DNA of 24,956 nucleotides from NCBI GenBank assembly GCA_910577405.1, contig CAJTMG010000032.1, positions 1 to 24,956 on the forward strand, in the 5' to 3' direction. The position numbers and the translations under genes are program-made. How positions within the stretch are numbered: the stretch's first letter is position 1; each line of letters starts with the position of its first letter. The stretch comes from an uncultured Oscillibacter sp. (GTDB taxonomy: Bacteria > Bacillota > Clostridia > Oscillospirales > Oscillospiraceae). A model generated the notes under the pieces. That model saw only the letters and a list, made by a program, of their open reading frames with translations. It did not search any database and had not been told where the DNA came from. Shown piece by piece: positions 22,544 through 24,956 of the stretch.

Positions 22544-23458
22544 TCAGTCGCCGTTTTTCCTGTCCTGGATATATTCGCGCATCCAGTCGACACCGGAGGC
22601 ATCTGCGGTCTGCGGGCTCTGACGGGGTCTGGAATCCTTTTTCTCGATTTCGTCCAGGGCGTGCAGACCGGACTCGTGCCAGCGTTTCAGGATGCCATTA
22701 CAGTAGTTCCATTTGAATTCATGGAGTTTTAGGACGGTTTTATCGTAGGCAAGGGCCACAGATTCCGGAGGAAATCCCCACTCCAGCCATTGGACAAGGT
22801 ATTTTTCTTCGGAAGCGGAGGGAAGTCTGTCGCCGAGCTGGAGGGTACGCATATAGGTAGGGATAAAGCCCTGCTGTTCGGAGTAATTCCGGAGGTACTC
22901 AGCGGCGGCGCGTTGGCTGTCGATTCCCCGGCGGGACCAGGCGTAGCCCTCTTTTTCGATTTGCCGCAGGGTAGGCCGCCGTCCTTCTCCATAACGTCTG
23001 GCCACCCGTTCCGCGCAATGGCAAACAAGAAGGTAGATCACGTCAGCGGGAAGCCCGAGAAAATCGTAAAGGCCGAGAAGAATGGCAACATCAGGGGTAG
23101 TCAGCTTTTTTCCCAGACGGCGTTCGACCTCAGCGGTAAGGCCGGCAAACTCCCTGTCTTTGGAGAGCTTTTCAGAGACGTCGGCATTTTGATAGGCCGG
23201 CTTTTCATCGGCGGGTTCCGGGAGGTCGGCGGGTGTAATCAGGCCCAGCTCCCGGAGGGCGTTTTCAGCGGCTTCGAGGCGCAGACGGTCCCAGCGGAGC
23301 TCGCCGGCAAGGGCCTGGGGGGGAAGGGCGCCGTGTTTGCGGAGCAGAGCGAGATAAAGGAGAGCAGCGTCGCCGTTGCCGTGGTCCAGGAGGCGTTGGA
23401 GGGCCTGCCCGGAGATGCTGACGCTGTCGTTTGGAGAATGGACGAGAATATTGGGCAT
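22544..23458 (-). CDS. DnaD-domain replication protein
   Basis: A 304-residue DnaD/DnaB-like primosome protein. A probable winged-helix part occupies about 14-75. Two DnaD C-terminal (DDBH2-type) domains follow, one from about 118 (LTTPDVAILLGLYDFLGLP), the other from about 215. The latter ends in the YxxxILxxW-type motif NYCNGILKRW (251-260). Such proteins help bring the helicase and its loader to origin DNA, which agrees with the loader gene downstream. ATG at 23458 has AGGAGG 7 nt upstream. An upstream extension to 23539 overlaps the promoter. The gap of 226 bp to the loader gene has no gene I can support. Confidence 0.93.
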   Translation of the reverse strand: MPNILVHSPNDSVSISGQALQRLLDHGNGDAALLYLALLRKHGALPPQALAGELRWDRLRLEAAENALRELGLITPADLPEPADEKPAYQNADVSEKLSKDREFAGLTAEVERRLGKKLTTPDVAILLGLYDFLGLPADVIYLLVCHCAERVARRYGEGRRPTLRQIEKEGYAWSRRGIDSQRAAAEYLRNYSEQQGFIPTYMRTLQLGDRLPSASEEKYLVQWLEWGFPPESVALAYDKTVLKLHEFKWNYCNGILKRWHESGLHALDEIEKKDSRPRQSPQTADASGVDWMREYIQDRKNGD

Positions 23459-23510
23459 GGGGAAGCCTCCTTTCTGCGTTTGATGAGGGTGCGCATAGGG
23501 ATACTGTACT

Positions 23511-23539
23511 ATTCTACACGAAAAAGGAAAGAAGGGCAA
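23511..23539 (-). promoter_or_regulatory. Promoter of the DnaD-domain gene
   Basis: The minus strand has -35 TTGCCC (23534-23539), a 17-nt spacer and -10 TAGAAT (23511-23516), about 50 bp before the start. Confidence 0.65.
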
Positions 23540-24069
23540 GAGGCGTCGAAAAAGAGAGGCAAGGGAGTTTTAGGAAGGGGAAACTGTCAACAAAACGGCT
23601 GACAATGTGGAAAAAGGGGAGATATGAGCGGTAAAAGGGAGAAGAAAAGGCGGGGTATGGAAAATGCTGAAAAAAGATTGTGTATTTTCCAAAAAGCAGG
23701 TATTTCTGACAGGGCAATGCAAGAAGAGCGTGGATTTATGGAGCTATTATTTGGAGCGCGGGCAGGCGGTCAACAAAATAATCAACAACGTTGAAAAGCG
23801 GAAGAGTCAAAAGGGGACTGTAAATTTTTGAAGAATGGATGTGACGCCGGGGCTTACTTAAAGTGGAATGAGGTACAGAAAGGTACAAAAGGGAGAGATT
23901 GGACAATGGACGAGTTGTTTTCTGAAATCAATGAGATAAAGGGAGGGAAATTTGAGTAGGAAAAAAGCAGGAAGAGAATAAAAAAGGGCAGGCCGGGCAG
24001 AAAAAAGGGAAAAAGTGGAAAAGCCATAAAAAAGGAAAGAAAAATTTCTCAAAAAACGGTTTTTTTTAC
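23540..24069. other. Purine-rich divergent spacer before zapA, no confident gene
   Basis: About 530 bp in which the plus strand is roughly 70% A+G, rising to about 80-85% at 23521-23580 and 23941-24060. Two small overlapping plus-strand frames exist: 23624-23794 (56 residues, starts MSGKREKKRR) and 23664-23831 (55 residues, starts MLKKDCVFSK). Neither has a well-spaced Shine-Dalgarno or a family I know, and at most one can be real over most of its length. A TTTTCCACA copy is at 23606-23614 on the minus strand. Confidence 0.5.
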
Positions 24070-24098
24070 TGGAACTGTCCAAAGTGGTGTGATATACT
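24070..24098 (+). promoter_or_regulatory. Promoter of zapA
   Basis: -10 TATACT (24093-24098) with an extended TG one base before it, a 17-nt spacer and a weak -35 TGGAAC (24070-24075). Confidence 0.65.
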
Positions 24099-24154
24099 CT
24101 AGGATGTAAAATTAGGCAGGAAAGAACCCACTGCGGGCGAGGGAGGTCGAAAGG

Positions 24155-24956
24155 ATGTCAAACCGCGTAGTAGTAACGATATGTGGTGAGGATTACACAT
24201 TTATAGCGGAAGAATCAGCGGCGTATATGCAGAAGGTCGGGACATACGTCAGCGAGAAGATGGAAGAGGTATTGGGTGCGTCCAAGGTCGGGCGGACGGA
24301 CGCGGCGGTACTGACGGCAGTAAATATAGCGGACGATTTGTTTAAGGTGCAGACCGAAGTGGAACAGCGTCGGAGCCAGTTGAAAGGATGCTTGGAGGAA
24401 GCGAAGAAGTTACAGGAGCGGATGGGGGAATTAGAGGAAGAGTGCGCGGCGCTGAAAGGGAAAAACGAACGGGCGGCGCAGTTGTTGAGCGAGGCAAGAG
24501 CGGAACTGACGGAACAGCAGAAGATAGCGGAGCAGATGAAGACCGAAGCCTCTGAACAGCGTGAAGCCGCCGAGCAAGCGAAAGCGGAGGCCGTCGAACA
24601 GCGTGAGGTAGCCGAGCAAGCGAAAGCAGAAGCCGCCGAACAACGTGAGGTAGCTGAGCAAGCGAAAGCAGAAGCTGTCGAACAACGCGAAGCAGCCGAG
24701 CAAGCGAAAGCGGAAGCTGTCGAACAACGCGAGGTAGCCGAGAAAGCGAAAGCAGAGGCCGTTGAACAAAGTGAGGTAGCTGAGCAGGCGAAAGCAGAAG
24801 CCGCCGAACAACGCGAGATAGCCGAGCAGGCGAAAGCAGAAGCCGCCGAACAACGCGAGATAGCCGAGCAAGCGAAAGCGGAGGCCGTTGAACAACGTGA
24901 GGTAGCCGAGCAAGCGAAAGCAGAAGCCGCCGAACAACGCGAGATAGCCGAGCAAG
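24155..24956 (+). CDS. zapA: ZapA with long repeat coiled-coil extension (partial, open at window end)
   Basis: The first about 75 residues are a ZapA domain: VVVTICGEDYTFIAEES, then YVSEKMEEVL, then RTDAAVLTAVNIADDLFKVQTEVEQ, matching the clostridial form. ZapA binds FtsZ and bundles filaments at the division site. A usual ZapA ends near residue 85-110. Here a charged coiled coil continues, and from residue 131 nine full 14-residue repeats and part of a tenth follow, rich in Glu, Ala, Gln, Lys and Arg. At least 267 codons are present and the frame is open at 24956, so the true length is unknown. ATG at 24155 has GGGAGG 8 nt upstream. No membrane segment is seen. Confidence 0.9.
   Translation, partial: MSNRVVVTICGEDYTFIAEESAAYMQKVGTYVSEKMEEVLGASKVGRTDAAVLTAVNIADDLFKVQTEVEQRRSQLKGCLEEAKKLQERMGELEEECAALKGKNERAAQLLSEARAELTEQQKIAEQMKTEASEQREAAEQAKAEAVEQREVAEQAKAEAAEQREVAEQAKAEAVEQREAAEQAKAEAVEQREVAEKAKAEAVEQSEVAEQAKAEAAEQREIAEQAKAEAAEQREIAEQAKAEAVEQREVAEQAKAEAAEQREIAEQ
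24545..24956 (+). repeat. 42-bp tandem repeat array in zapA
   Basis: Nine complete units starting at 24545, 24587, 24629, 24671, 24713, 24755, 24797, 24839 and 24881, and a partial unit from 24923. The consensus is EA(A/V)EQRE(V/A/I)AEQAKA, 14 residues or two heptads. One older degenerate unit (24503-24544, ELTEQQKIAEQMKT) precedes them. Units at 24797 and 24839 differ at only two bases, while others differ at many silent sites. All units keep the frame. Confidence 0.97.

Noticed and set aside
24431..24955. 174-codon Leu/Phe-rich minus frame with repeats
   Set aside because: The reverse complement of the zapA repeat array; the plus strand has the ZapA domain, promoter and ribosome site.
24545..24956. 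CRISPR-like array
   Set aside because: The repeats are contiguous with no unique spacers, are degenerate at silent positions and keep a coding frame.

Overview
The window is the chromosomal origin region of a Gram-positive bacterium, most likely a GC-rich member of the Clostridia (Oscillospiraceae-like). The evidence is the gene order rpmH-rnpA-yidD-yidC-jag on one side of dnaA and dnaN-yaaA-recF-remB-gyrB-gyrA on the other. A T-box leader, a DnaD-domain protein with a DnaI-type helicase loader, an LtaS-like sulfatase and RemB point the same way. Genus is inference. No transposon, phage gene, CRISPR array, rRNA or tRNA was found.

Layout. Positions 1-233 hold no confident gene. From 234 to 17677 every gene is on the minus strand. 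In transcription order these are dnaA, dnaN, yaaA, recF, a possible 37-residue small ORF, remB, gyrB, an unknown acidic protein, gyrA, rnhA, a terminator, nadE, a two-TM unknown protein, the T-box-controlled glyS, and an LtaS-family enzyme. From 18129 to 21082 the plus strand carries rpmH, rnpA, yidD, yidC and jag, ended by a strong intrinsic terminator. A helicase-loader gene (dnaI/dnaC type) and a DnaD-domain gene (21319-23458) point back toward the origin. Across a purine-rich gap follows zapA on the plus strand, which runs off the window.

Origin. The dnaA-dnaN spacer has five identical 9-mers TTTTCCACA. Beside the dnaN-proximal one is a run of TAG-like triplets and then an AT-rich stretch, the same arrangement as the B. 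subtilis basal unwinding system (DnaA box, spacer, DnaA-trios, AT-rich DNA). Further copies lie upstream of dnaA, after jag and before zapA. A separate four-box cluster after jag includes two strict-consensus boxes in the arms of a long hairpin. Replication leaving this origin would be co-directional with nearly all genes except the helicase-loader/DnaD pair.

Function. The genes cover initiation (dnaA, DnaD, helicase loader), clamp (dnaN), repair (recF), supercoiling (gyrA/B), primer removal (rnhA), RNase P and L34, membrane insertion (yidC/yidD), an RNA-binding cell-shape regulator (jag/KhpB), division (zapA), NAD synthesis, glycine charging and a cell-envelope polymer enzyme. The most unusual object is zapA. 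After a normal ZapA domain the protein continues into at least nine and a half tandem 14-residue helical repeats (42 bp each) and is still open at the window edge.
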